Of a DNA stretch of 12,107 nucleotides, positions 1 to 6,204 are shown one piece after another; the stretch's first letter is position 1, and each line of letters opens with the position of its first letter. Made by a program: the position numbers and the translations under genes. Below the pieces are notes generated by a model, which saw nothing but the letters and a program-made list of their open reading frames with translations, had not been told where the DNA came from and searched no databases. Origin of the DNA: Bacteroidales bacterium UBA3824 (GTDB lineage: Bacteria > Bacteroidota > Bacteroidia > Bacteroidales > UBA3824); the NCBI GenBank assembly GCA_002393195.1, contig DGIK01000023.1, positions 1-12,107 of the forward strand, read 5' to 3'.

Positions 1-1108
1 TGTAAGGCGTGAGGAACGTGGTAATCACCGACACCGCCACCACGACAGGGTAAAGGAATTTTTCGGTAACGCCAATCGATTCGCCAAACTGCGCAATGAT
101 GAAGGCAAATTCGCCCACCTGCGTCAATGCAAATGCCGACTGCATAGCGATTTTCATAGGCTGACCCGACAGCGTAATGCCGAGCGTTGCAAATATTATC
201 TGTCCAAAAATTACGGTTAATGTGATAATCAAAATCGGAAGCCAATATTCTGCCAAAGTTGCCGGCGCAATCATCATACCCACCGACACAAAGAATATCG
301 CGCCAAAAAGGTTTTTGATGGGCGACATAAGTTTTTCAATACGTTCACATTCAACGGTTTCCGACAATATCGAACCCATCACAAACGCGCCGAGAGCCTC
401 GCTGAATCCTGCCATTTTTGCCACCAAAACCATTCCGAGGCAGAGACCGAGCGCCACGATGGTCATAGTTTCGTCGTTGAGATGCGGACGACATTTTCTC
501 AACAGCGTGGGAATCAGCGTAATGCCCGCCACAAACCACAAAATCAAATAAGCCATCAATTTGCCCACCTGCGCCAACATCTCCACACCGTCAAACTGTT
601 GATTGACAGCAATTGACGCCAACAGCACCATCAGCACCACGGCAAACAAATCTTCCACCACGAGTATTCCAAAACAAATTTCGGCAAATTTGTGCTGCCG
701 CAATCCAAGGTCGTCCAACGCCTTGAAAACTATTGTGGTTGACGACATACAGAGCATACCGCCGAGGAATAGCGAGTTCATTTCGCTCCACCCCATCATT
801 CGTCCGAGCATAAAACCGCTGCCCATCATACCTACAACAATGGTAAGGCATCCGATGAATGCGGTGGAGCCCATTTTCAAGAGTTTTTTGAACGAAAATT
901 CGAGACCAAGGGTAAAGAGCAAGAATATTACGCCGACCTCGCCCCAAGTCTCCGCGCTTTCCACGTTGACCCACGACGAGCCCGCCACATACGGTCCGGC
1001 AAGTATTCCGGCAACGATATATCCCAAAACTACAGGCTGTTTGAGCCATTTGCACAACAGGCTTATCACACCTGCCACAAGCATTATAATACCTAAATCG
1101 TGAAGCAT
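1..1108 (-). CDS. Kef-type (CPA2) cation/proton antiporter, C-terminus beyond window
   Basis: Integral inner-membrane exchanger that should swap K+ or Na+ for protons. I translated 369 codons from the ATG at 1108; the frame stays open to the left edge, so the gene is partial. The protein is a series of hydrophobic helices with CPA2 landmarks: QPVVLGYIVAGILAGP near residues 24-39, FLLFTLGLEFS near 62-72, SSTTIVFKALDDLG near 122-135, the ion-binding-type acidic pair E152-D153 in LVVEDLFAVVL, GFSEALGAFVMGSILSET near 234-251 and ALTQVGEFAFIIAQFG near 327-342. The E-D pair stands where KefC has Gln-Asp. Any C-terminal TrkA-N/TrkA-C or other cytosolic domain lies outside the window, so K+ versus Na+ specificity cannot be decided. 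It starts 13 nt after the stop of the AlbA_2-type gene, same strand, so co-transcription is likely. Confidence 0.9.
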   Translation of the reverse strand, partial: MLHDLGIIMLVAGVISLLCKWLKQPVVLGYIVAGILAGPYVAGSSWVNVESAETWGEVGVIFLLFTLGLEFSFKKLLKMGSTAFIGCLTIVVGMMGSGFMLGRMMGWSEMNSLFLGGMLCMSSTTIVFKALDDLGLRQHKFAEICFGILVVEDLFAVVLMVLLASIAVNQQFDGVEMLAQVGKLMAYLILWFVAGITLIPTLLRKCRPHLNDETMTIVALGLCLGMVLVAKMAGFSEALGAFVMGSILSETVECERIEKLMSPIKNLFGAIFFVSVGMMIAPATLAEYWLPILIITLTVIFGQIIFATLGITLSGQPMKIAMQSAFALTQVGEFAFIIAQFGESIGVTEKFLYPVVVAVSVITTFLTPY

Positions 1109-1121
1109 TTTATGTTGTTAA

Positions 1122-2771
1122 TTATTTTACCTTATATTTTTGCCCCGGATGATTCCCCTTGGGATAGAGCATTTGAAGTTTGTCAGACATTTGAGGGAGA
1201 ACATAATTCCTGATATGCGATTTAGATTTATGAAAGTTCATAGCAATTTCTTCCACAGATCTCCAATCAGAACAAAATTCAATTATTTTATTATGTAATT
1301 CCTCTTTTTTCATCCTTTGCTGTGAGGTTGCACTATTAGTATCCGAGGTTGTCCCCTTAACGCCCGAGGTTGCAACCTTTGTCTCCGAGGTTGCATCATT
1401 AGCGTCCGAGGTTGCATCATTAGCGTCCGAGGTTGCATTACTAGCGTCCGAGGTTGCATCATTAGCCTGTAAGGTTGCAACCTTATCATTATCGATAATT
1501 ATTGGTGCAACCATATCGGGATGACAGGGAATGTCAATCAAAAAGAAAAGTCGAGCCTCGTCGGTTTCAATCGCTGCCTGCGGAGAACCATTGGCAGCAA
1601 GCACCTTTTGAATTGTCGGAATACCGGTTGCGCGACCTTCGGTAAGATTCAATTCTTTGAGAAACTCGCCCAAACGACGGTTGCGATAACGGCGCGAACG
1701 CAAAGATTTTGCCTCACGTATTGCCTGCATACTTATCGAACGGTCGGGACCCGAATAACTCAAAATACTGATTCTTTCGGGTTCAATAGTGATTTCCACG
1801 GGTTCACGCTCCTGATAGTTTCTGTGATAAAGCGCGTTGACAACAGCCTCCTCTAAGGCCTGATAAGGGTAATTGAAACACTTTTTAGAAAACTCACTAT
1901 CAGGAACCTTTTTTATACGCTCTTTAACTATATTGATTCTCAAATAGTTCAACGCTTCTGCAATCATCAGATGAACGGGGCCTGTAATTGGCGGAATCTC
2001 GATGATGTTATCAGGGTTGTTTTCACGACCTTCGGGGAAAAGTACTATTTCCACCTGTGTCTGTTTGAAAAACTTTGATGGATTTTCGGAAAACATCATC
2101 ACTGCAACATTTTTTATAAGTCGCTTTTCAACAGGGCCATCGTACAAATCCATCTGTTCCAAAACTTTTGGCAAATTGGATGTCAAGTCGGCATCGGCAA
2201 GCCTACTACCTACCTTTACAAGATAATCTTTGAGCAAAAGTATAGAAATATCGTTGAGCGCAATATTTTCGTTGCCTCTCTCATCAAAAGGCACACGGTT
2301 TGCCAAATCACGTAATTGATCAAGAAATTCACCCTTAGCCTCTATTGACGAAGTGCCATAACGAATATAATACACCGGCTTTTTTTGCCGTGCTGTTACG
2401 TCAGACGGAATACAATAAGGACGACTGTTGCCAGATGCCGCCCAAATAACCAATATTTTTTTTCCATCAACATCCTCCACCGACAATCTTGGGGCATAAA
2501 ACGGTTCAAAAAGTTGGTTATATTGATGTAATTCACGCTGAATCTTGTCCAAAGAAGATTCTGGAATCCCACATACGGGACGTTTTGCCACACCGTTTTC
2601 TTCTTCCACACCAACAATGATGTAGCCACCGCCAATATTGTCGATATCATTGGCAAACGCACAAACAGAGTGGTAAATCGACGTTGGATTCCACCCTTTT
2701 TTAAACTCAATTCTGTCCGATTCAACCTTATTCTTATTCAAAAGGTCTTCTATGTTGATTGGTAACGCCAT
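1122..2771 (-). CDS. AlbA_2 / Schlafen-type ATP-binding regulator-like protein with HATPase_c_4 and C-terminal winged helix
   Basis: 549 aa, COG2865-like architecture. The AlbA_2 (AAA_4) domain covers about residues 15-150, shown by ESDRIEFKKG (17-26), CAFANDIDNIGGGYIIVGV (37-55) and YYIRYGTSS (134-142). A middle region leads to a HATPase_c_4-like domain at about 300-415 with EEAVVNALYHRNY (307-319) and GRATGIPTI (379-387). Residues about 428-484 are a low-complexity linker of heptads such as ATSDAND, encoded by a 21-bp tandem repeat. A basic C-terminal region (about 488-549, containing SVEEIAMNFHKSKSHIRNYV) looks like a winged helix. Family members are annotated as putative transcriptional regulators; substrate and targets are unknown. 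A TACCTTTG promoter element lies just upstream and the antiporter just downstream. It could regulate the antiporter, but that is inference. The ATG at 2771 is the only sensible start. Confidence 0.88.
   Translation of the reverse strand: MALPINIEDLLNKNKVESDRIEFKKGWNPTSIYHSVCAFANDIDNIGGGYIIVGVEEENGVAKRPVCGIPESSLDKIQRELHQYNQLFEPFYAPRLSVEDVDGKKILVIWAASGNSRPYCIPSDVTARQKKPVYYIRYGTSSIEAKGEFLDQLRDLANRVPFDERGNENIALNDISILLLKDYLVKVGSRLADADLTSNLPKVLEQMDLYDGPVEKRLIKNVAVMMFSENPSKFFKQTQVEIVLFPEGRENNPDNIIEIPPITGPVHLMIAEALNYLRINIVKERIKKVPDSEFSKKCFNYPYQALEEAVVNALYHRNYQEREPVEITIEPERISILSYSGPDRSISMQAIREAKSLRSRRYRNRRLGEFLKELNLTEGRATGIPTIQKVLAANGSPQAAIETDEARLFFLIDIPCHPDMVAPIIIDNDKVATLQANDATSDASNATSDANDATSDANDATSETKVATSGVKGTTSDTNSATSQQRMKKEELHNKIIEFCSDWRSVEEIAMNFHKSKSHIRNYVLPQMSDKLQMLYPKGNHPGQKYKVK
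1324..1491. repeat. 21-bp tandem repeat, 8 imperfect units, inside the AlbA_2-type gene
   Basis: Eight consecutive 21-bp units start at 1324, 1345, 1366, 1387, 1408, 1429, 1450 and 1471. Each begins GAGGTTG on the plus strand (AAGGTTG in the last). Units 4 and 5 are identical; units 6 and 7 differ from them at a few bases, and the outer units are more diverged. On the coding (minus) strand they encode heptads of the type ATSDAND. Because 21 is a multiple of 3, gain or loss of units keeps the reading frame. There are no unique spacers, so this is not a CRISPR array. Confidence 0.95.
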
Positions 2772-2794
2772 AAAAATCCTATTATTTCCACGCG

Positions 2795-2802
2795 CAAAGG
2801 TA
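2795..2802 (-). promoter_or_regulatory. Bacteroidetes -7 promoter element for the AlbA_2-type gene
   Basis: Minus strand reads TACCTTTG, a full match to the Bacteroidetes TAnnTTTG -7 element, about 24 nt before the start codon at 2771. No clear TTTG -33 element is visible at the usual distance, so the call rests on the -7 box and position. The implied leader is short. Confidence 0.5.
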
Positions 2803-2817
2803 AGGATTTTTTTTGAG

Positions 2818-2849
2818 TTGGAGAAGGGAAGATTTTATTTATACCGTTG
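2818..2849 (+). promoter_or_regulatory. Possible promoter for the nitroreductase
   Basis: TTG at 2818-2820 and TACCGTTG at 2842-2849 are separated by 21 nt. This matches the Bacteroidetes -33/-7 layout with one mismatch in the -7 box. The implied leader to the ATG at 2935 is about 80 nt. It lies back to back with the minus-strand promoter of the divergent AlbA_2-type gene. Confidence 0.35.
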
Positions 2850-2934
2850 CATTTCATCAAAAAATTCACTATTTTAGTCGCCGAAAAAGTTAATGATTCC
2901 GCAATTTCAGCGGCTAATTATAAACAAAAACATT

Positions 2935-3447
2935 ATGGAATTTCTCAAACTTGCAAAAGAACGCTATTCGTGCCGGATGCTCACCGACCGTCCGGTGGAA
3001 CAGGAAAAAATCGACAAGATTATCGAGTGCGCCAACAATGCGCCTACGGGTGTCAACAAACAGCCTTTCCGTCTTTGGCTTATGCAGAGTGCCGAGGCTG
3101 TGGAAAACATCAAGAAAACAACCACTTACACTTTTGGCGCAAACCTTTTCCTCGTTGTGGGCGGCAACCCTGCCGAGGCTTGGGTCAGGAGTTTCGATAA
3201 TAGAAACATCGCCGATGTGGACGCTTCAATCGTTGCCACGCACATAATGTTGGCGATCCACGACCTTGGTCTCGCCTCCACTTGGGTAGGCAAATTTGAT
3301 GCGCCGTTGCTCAAAACCATCTATCCCGAAATGGCTGATTACGACCTAATTGCGATTTTCCCAATTGGCTATCCCGCCGACAATGCGCAACCCGGTCCAA
3401 GGCATTTCACAAGGAAATCGGTGGACGAAATTGTTATAAAAAAATAA
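2935..3447 (+). CDS. Nitroreductase-family FMN-dependent oxidoreductase
   Basis: 170 aa, a compact cytosolic nitroreductase that should bind FMN and use NAD(P)H to reduce nitro- or quinone-like substrates; the physiological substrate cannot be read from sequence. The N-terminal FMN-phosphate signature is KERYSCR (8-14), followed by ECANNAPTGVNKQPF (31-45) with the typical N-K-Q-P at 41-44. DASIVATHIMLAIHDLGLASTWVG (96-119) and IFPIGYPADNAQPGPRH (141-157) complete the fold. The frame is open upstream to an ATG at 2893, but I prefer the ATG at 2935. MEFLKLAKERYS is the usual family N-terminus, and the extra 14 residues (MIPQFQRLIINKNI) look like translated AT-rich leader. It is a single gene, divergent from the AlbA_2-type gene and convergent with the small acidic gene 35 bp away. 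Confidence 0.92.
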   Translation: MEFLKLAKERYSCRMLTDRPVEQEKIDKIIECANNAPTGVNKQPFRLWLMQSAEAVENIKKTTTYTFGANLFLVVGGNPAEAWVRSFDNRNIADVDASIVATHIMLAIHDLGLASTWVGKFDAPLLKTIYPEMADYDLIAIFPIGYPADNAQPGPRHFTRKSVDEIVIKK

Positions 3448-3482
3448 TACGTGATACACTACGTTGAAAAACCGATAGAGCG

Positions 3483-3788
3483 TCATTTGCCGCCCTTCAC
3501 CTGCACCTCCATTGCATCTTCACGTGCAAACTCTGCCCTGAGTTCTTCTATCGCCTGTTTGGCATCCATAAATCTTCCTTCCGCATAATCCCTTTCACTT
3601 TGGGCAAGGCGTTCATAGATTTCTTCCATTGTGTAAGGTGGCAAGAGGTCTTCATTGGCGATGTCCTCATCGTCATCATCATCCATAATGGCAGTGTCCT
3701 GCGGCGTTGTGGTATCATCGTCGGACTTTTGCACGAGGTTCCAATAGTCTCGTGCAGTGCGTGTATTGATTGGGTCGGTTGTTTTCAT
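3483..3788 (-). CDS. Small acidic protein, possible orphan antitoxin
   Basis: 101 aa. The N-terminal part (INTRTARDYWNLVQKS) leads to an Asp-rich stretch (MDDDDDEDIANED) and then a predicted helical C-terminal half containing YTMEEIYERLAQSERDYAEGRFMD and AIEELRAEFAREDA. The 'TMEEI..RL..SERD.AEG...' pattern recalls short Bacteroidetes antitoxin-like proteins that accompany RelE/ParE-type toxins; this is resemblance from memory, not a demonstrated hit. No toxin gene follows: downstream there are 35 bp and then the convergent nitroreductase. The open frame extends upstream to 3893, but the start at 3788 is chosen because a near-consensus promoter (3819-3850) and half of a terminator stem lie inside that extension, and the extra residues are basic and Cys-rich, unlike the rest. 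Confidence 0.7.
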   Translation of the reverse strand: MKTTDPINTRTARDYWNLVQKSDDDTTTPQDTAIMDDDDDEDIANEDLLPPYTMEEIYERLAQSERDYAEGRFMDAKQAIEELRAEFAREDAMEVQVKGGK

Positions 3789-3818
3789 AATGATTGCGAT
3801 TTTTGGTTTTCTATGTCG

Positions 3819-3850
3819 CAAATGTATAAAAATATGACGTATGCAGCAAA
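3819..3850 (-). promoter_or_regulatory. Strong Bacteroidetes-type promoter for the small acidic gene
   Basis: Minus strand carries TTTG (3850-3847), a 20-nt spacer, then TACATTTG (3826-3819). Both boxes match the Bacteroidetes consensus with ideal spacing. The -7 box lies about 30 nt upstream of the ATG at 3788, which supports that start. It follows closely after the transketolase terminator, so the gene has its own transcription unit. Confidence 0.75.
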
Positions 3851-3864
3851 ATTTTTTATAACAA

Positions 3865-3904
3865 AATAAGGTGGCGCGAAATTGGAACTTCACGCCACCT
3901 TATT
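3865..3904 (-). terminator. Intrinsic terminator after transketolase
   Basis: A perfect 12-bp stem: AATAAGGTGGCG at 3865-3876 pairs with CGCCACCTTATT at 3893-3904, with a 16-nt loop. On the minus strand the stem is followed by a T-rich tail (TTGTTATAAAAAATTTTG), as expected for termination of transketolase, whose stop codon is at 3930-3932. Confidence 0.85.
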
Positions 3905-3929
3905 AATTATAGTCAAAAAAAGCAAAATA

Positions 3930-5975
3930 CTACTTCAACTTCTCAACAGCCCACTGAGCGAAGAGTTCGGGCTTGAAGCCAAACTTCTCGTCGAGTACGC
4001 CGGCGGGTGCTGATGCGCCGAAGTGTGTGAGGCCAAATACGTCCTTCTTGAAGCCGGGGATGATGGTGGCAAATACGGAGGGAAGACCTGCCGTCATACC
4101 CAAAACGCGGGCTTTTGACGGGATTACAGACTCTACGTAAGCCTCGCCCTGGTTCTCGAACAAGCGCGGCGAAATCACAGAAACTACGCGGACATTTTTG
4201 CCGGTCTTTTCGGCGATGGTTGCGGCTGCGCCTTGTAGGGTTGCAACCTCAGAACCATTGGCAACCAAAACAACATCGGGCTCGCCTTCCTTGGTCTGGC
4301 TAACGATGTAGCCGCCCTTCTTGATTTGGGCTGCGCGGTCGAGTTGCGATGCGCACTTGCCCTGCGGAAGGATGTCGATGTTTTGACGCGAACCAATCAT
4401 CACGGTCGGGCACTCAGTGTTGGCGATTGCCATCTTGTAAGCCTCGATAGATTCGTAAGCGTCGGCGGGACGGAGTACGAGAGTTGACATCTTGCCGTCG
4501 TGGTTGTCCACTTGCTCCATAAGACGGATTTGAGCCTCCTGTTCGATGGGTTCGTGGGTGGGGCCGTCTTCGCCTACACGGAACGAGTCGTGGGTGTAGA
4601 GGAATATTGCGGGGGTCTTCATCAGGGCTGCAACACGGAGCACGGGCTTCTCGTAGTCGGAGAATACGAAGAATGTGCCGCAGACAGTCTTGACGCCGCC
4701 GTGGAGCATCATACCAACGCAGAGGGCAGCCATTGTCAATTCCGAAACGCCAGCCTGCAAGAACGAGCCAGAGAAATCGCCGGGCACGAATGCCTTGGTC
4801 TTTTTGAGGAACTCGTCGGTCTTGTCGGAGTTGGAGAGGTCGGCGGATGCAACAACCAAGTTTTCAACCTTGCCGTACATTGCGGCGAGAGTCTTGCCGA
4901 GCGAACCACGGGTAGCGGTTGCCTTGTCGAATGTGAGGTCGTTGAGCGCGGGTATCTCGAAGTCGTTGTTGAGGTATTGCTGGTACTTCTTGGCGAGTTC
5001 GGGATTTTCGGCAGCCCATTTAGCCTCCTCAGCCTTCTCTGCCTTGGCAGCCTCGGCCTTTTCGGCGAGCTTCTGTGCGTAATATTCCTTTACTTCGGGG
5101 AAGATTTCGAATGGGTTTTCGGGATTGCCGCCGAGGTGCTTAACAGTCATCTCAAACGAGCCGCCCGACTTGCTGACCGGCTGACCGTGAGTAGAGCATT
5201 TGCCCTCGAAGTTCTCGTTGTTTTCAGTAACGATGCCCTTACCCATCTTGGTGTCGCCGATGATGAGGGTAGGACGCGTCTTCTCGTTCTGAGCGTTTTT
5301 GAGAGCCTGACGGATTGCAGCGGCGTCGTTGCCATTGATTTTTACAACATTCCAGCCCCACGCCTTGTACTTGTCGTAGGTGTTCTCTTCCGAAACATCA
5401 GTACAAGAGGTCGAAAGTTGGATCTTGTTGCTGTCGTAGAACATAATGAGGTTCTTCAAACCGAGGAAACCTGCAATACGTCCTGCGCCCTGCGAAATCT
5501 CCTCCTGGATGCCACCATCGGAGATGTAAACGTATGTCTTGTGCTGAACCCTCTTGCCAAACCTTGCAGCGAGGAACTCTTGTGCGATAGCCGCGCCAAT
5601 GCCGAGTGCATGGCCAACGCCAAGGGGACCGGATGTATTTTCGATACCGCGCTTGATGTCGCGCTCAGGGTGTCCGGGCGTTACGCTGCCCCACTGACGG
5701 AAATTCTTGATGTCCTCCAAGGAGAACTTGTCGATGTGAGTCAAGATGGAATAGAGCATCGGGCTCATGTGACCGGGGTCGAGGAAGAACCTGTCGCGGT
5801 TGTCCCACTCGGGATCATTAGGGTCGAATTTCAAGAATTCGGAGTACAATACGTGTACGAAGTCCGCGCCGCCCATTGCGCCGCCCGGATGGCCAGATTT
5901 AGCCTTCTCTACCATTGCGGCTGCGAGGAGTCTCACATTGTCTGCCGCTTTGAGGTCAATTGCTTTTTGTTCCAT
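3930..5975 (-). CDS. tkt: Transketolase
   Basis: 681 aa, full length. Thiamine diphosphate enzyme of the non-oxidative pentose phosphate pathway that moves two-carbon ketol units between sugar phosphates; cytosolic. The N-terminal TPP domain shows SGHPGG (27-32), DPGHMSPMLYS (66-76), TPGHPE (99-104), TSGPLGVGHALG (114-125) and the metal/TPP motif ISDGGIQEE...FYDSN (151-183). STHGQ (261-265) and ATRGS (354-358) follow. The Pyr domain carries AGVSELTMAA (408-417), FVFSDYEKP (436-444) and THDSFRVGEDGPTHEP (461-476). A Lys/Glu/Ala-rich probable helix (about 300-330) joins the two domains. The C-terminal domain ends with FGASAPAGVLDEKFGF. Residues around the catalytic Glu412 read S-E-L rather than the R-E-H of E. 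coli/yeast enzymes, a form I associate with Bacteroidales. It is a single gene with its own terminator. Confidence 0.96.
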   Translation of the reverse strand: MEQKAIDLKAADNVRLLAAAMVEKAKSGHPGGAMGGADFVHVLYSEFLKFDPNDPEWDNRDRFFLDPGHMSPMLYSILTHIDKFSLEDIKNFRQWGSVTPGHPERDIKRGIENTSGPLGVGHALGIGAAIAQEFLAARFGKRVQHKTYVYISDGGIQEEISQGAGRIAGFLGLKNLIMFYDSNKIQLSTSCTDVSEENTYDKYKAWGWNVVKINGNDAAAIRQALKNAQNEKTRPTLIIGDTKMGKGIVTENNENFEGKCSTHGQPVSKSGGSFEMTVKHLGGNPENPFEIFPEVKEYYAQKLAEKAEAAKAEKAEEAKWAAENPELAKKYQQYLNNDFEIPALNDLTFDKATATRGSLGKTLAAMYGKVENLVVASADLSNSDKTDEFLKKTKAFVPGDFSGSFLQAGVSELTMAALCVGMMLHGGVKTVCGTFFVFSDYEKPVLRVAALMKTPAIFLYTHDSFRVGEDGPTHEPIEQEAQIRLMEQVDNHDGKMSTLVLRPADAYESIEAYKMAIANTECPTVMIGSRQNIDILPQGKCASQLDRAAQIKKGGYIVSQTKEGEPDVVLVANGSEVATLQGAAATIAEKTGKNVRVVSVISPRLFENQGEAYVESVIPSKARVLGMTAGLPSVFATIIPGFKKDVFGLTHFGASAPAGVLDEKFGFKPELFAQWAVEKLK

Positions 5976-6037
5976 TTACTTTATAAAAATTAATTCTTAT
6001 TATTAAACAAAATTTTTAGTTTTCTCTCTCATTTTCA

Positions 6038-6193
6038 CCGCCTTGCGGCGGATTTTTTAAAACAAAAATTAAAACGAATTTTTAAAAATTAAAACGAATT
6101 ACATATCCTAAACAATTACTTCCAAAATTCGTTTAAATTCGCTATAATTCGCTTAAATTTTCGTTTATAAAAACCAAACGCCGCAAGGCGTTT
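6038..6193. repeat. AT-rich intergenic block with direct and inverted repeats between transketolase and the hybrid kinase
   Basis: The 229-bp gap 5976-6204 has no convincing ORF. A 12-bp core CGCCTTGCGGCG at 6039-6050 recurs as its exact reverse complement CGCCGCAAGGCG at 6179-6190. Each copy is also itself a small hairpin. Between them lie a 17-bp direct repeat AAAAATTAAAACGAATT (6064-6080 and 6084-6100) and the inverted form AATTCGTTT (6126-6134), plus further AATTCG repeats to 6166. The whole block is therefore a roughly symmetric imperfect inverted repeat. The promoter of transketolase should lie in or near 5985-6060, but I see no good consensus match. The left hairpin (6038-6051) is followed by T6 on the plus strand, although no plus-strand gene feeds into it. 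Confidence 0.8.
6176..6193 (-). terminator. Intrinsic terminator after the hybrid kinase
   Basis: AAACGCC (6176-6182) pairs with GGCGTTT (6187-6193) around a 4-nt loop. On the minus strand the stem is followed by GGTTTTTATAAACG. It begins 11 nt after the kinase stop codon at 6205-6207, as expected for a Rho-independent terminator. Confidence 0.7.
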
Positions 6194-6204
6194 GCAGTTC
6201 CCGT

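Noticed and set aside
177..1103. Open frames on both strands at 177-551, 603-1103 and 591-1055
   Set aside because: They are out-of-frame readings of the partial antiporter gene, whose own frame is open from 1108 to the left edge with clear transmembrane motifs.
1324..1491. Possible CRISPR array from regularly spaced similar units
   Set aside because: Units are contiguous 21-mers without unique spacers and lie in frame inside a coding gene.
2893..2934. N-terminal extension of the nitroreductase to the ATG at 2893
   Set aside because: The 14 extra residues do not belong to the family and are translated AT-rich leader; the ATG at 2935 gives the typical N-terminus.
3448..3482. Terminator between the convergent nitroreductase and small acidic gene
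   Set aside because: The 35-bp gap has only a loose TACGTG/CACTACG resemblance and no stable stem with a T tail.
3789..3893. N-terminal extension of the small acidic gene to 3893
   Set aside because: The extension contains a near-consensus promoter and part of the transketolase terminator, and its basic Cys-rich translation is unlike the rest.
4231..4251. Similarity between GGTTGCAACC stretches at about 1471-1484 and in transketolase near 4240
   Set aside because: Both are short palindromic codings of Val-Ala-Thr in unrelated proteins. The match is too short to mean shared origin or a binding site.
4500..5993. 497-codon open frame on the plus strand opposite transketolase
   Set aside because: It is wholly antisense to a clear full-length transketolase and its translation shows no recognisable domain. 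Long antisense frames arise from the codon bias of the real gene.
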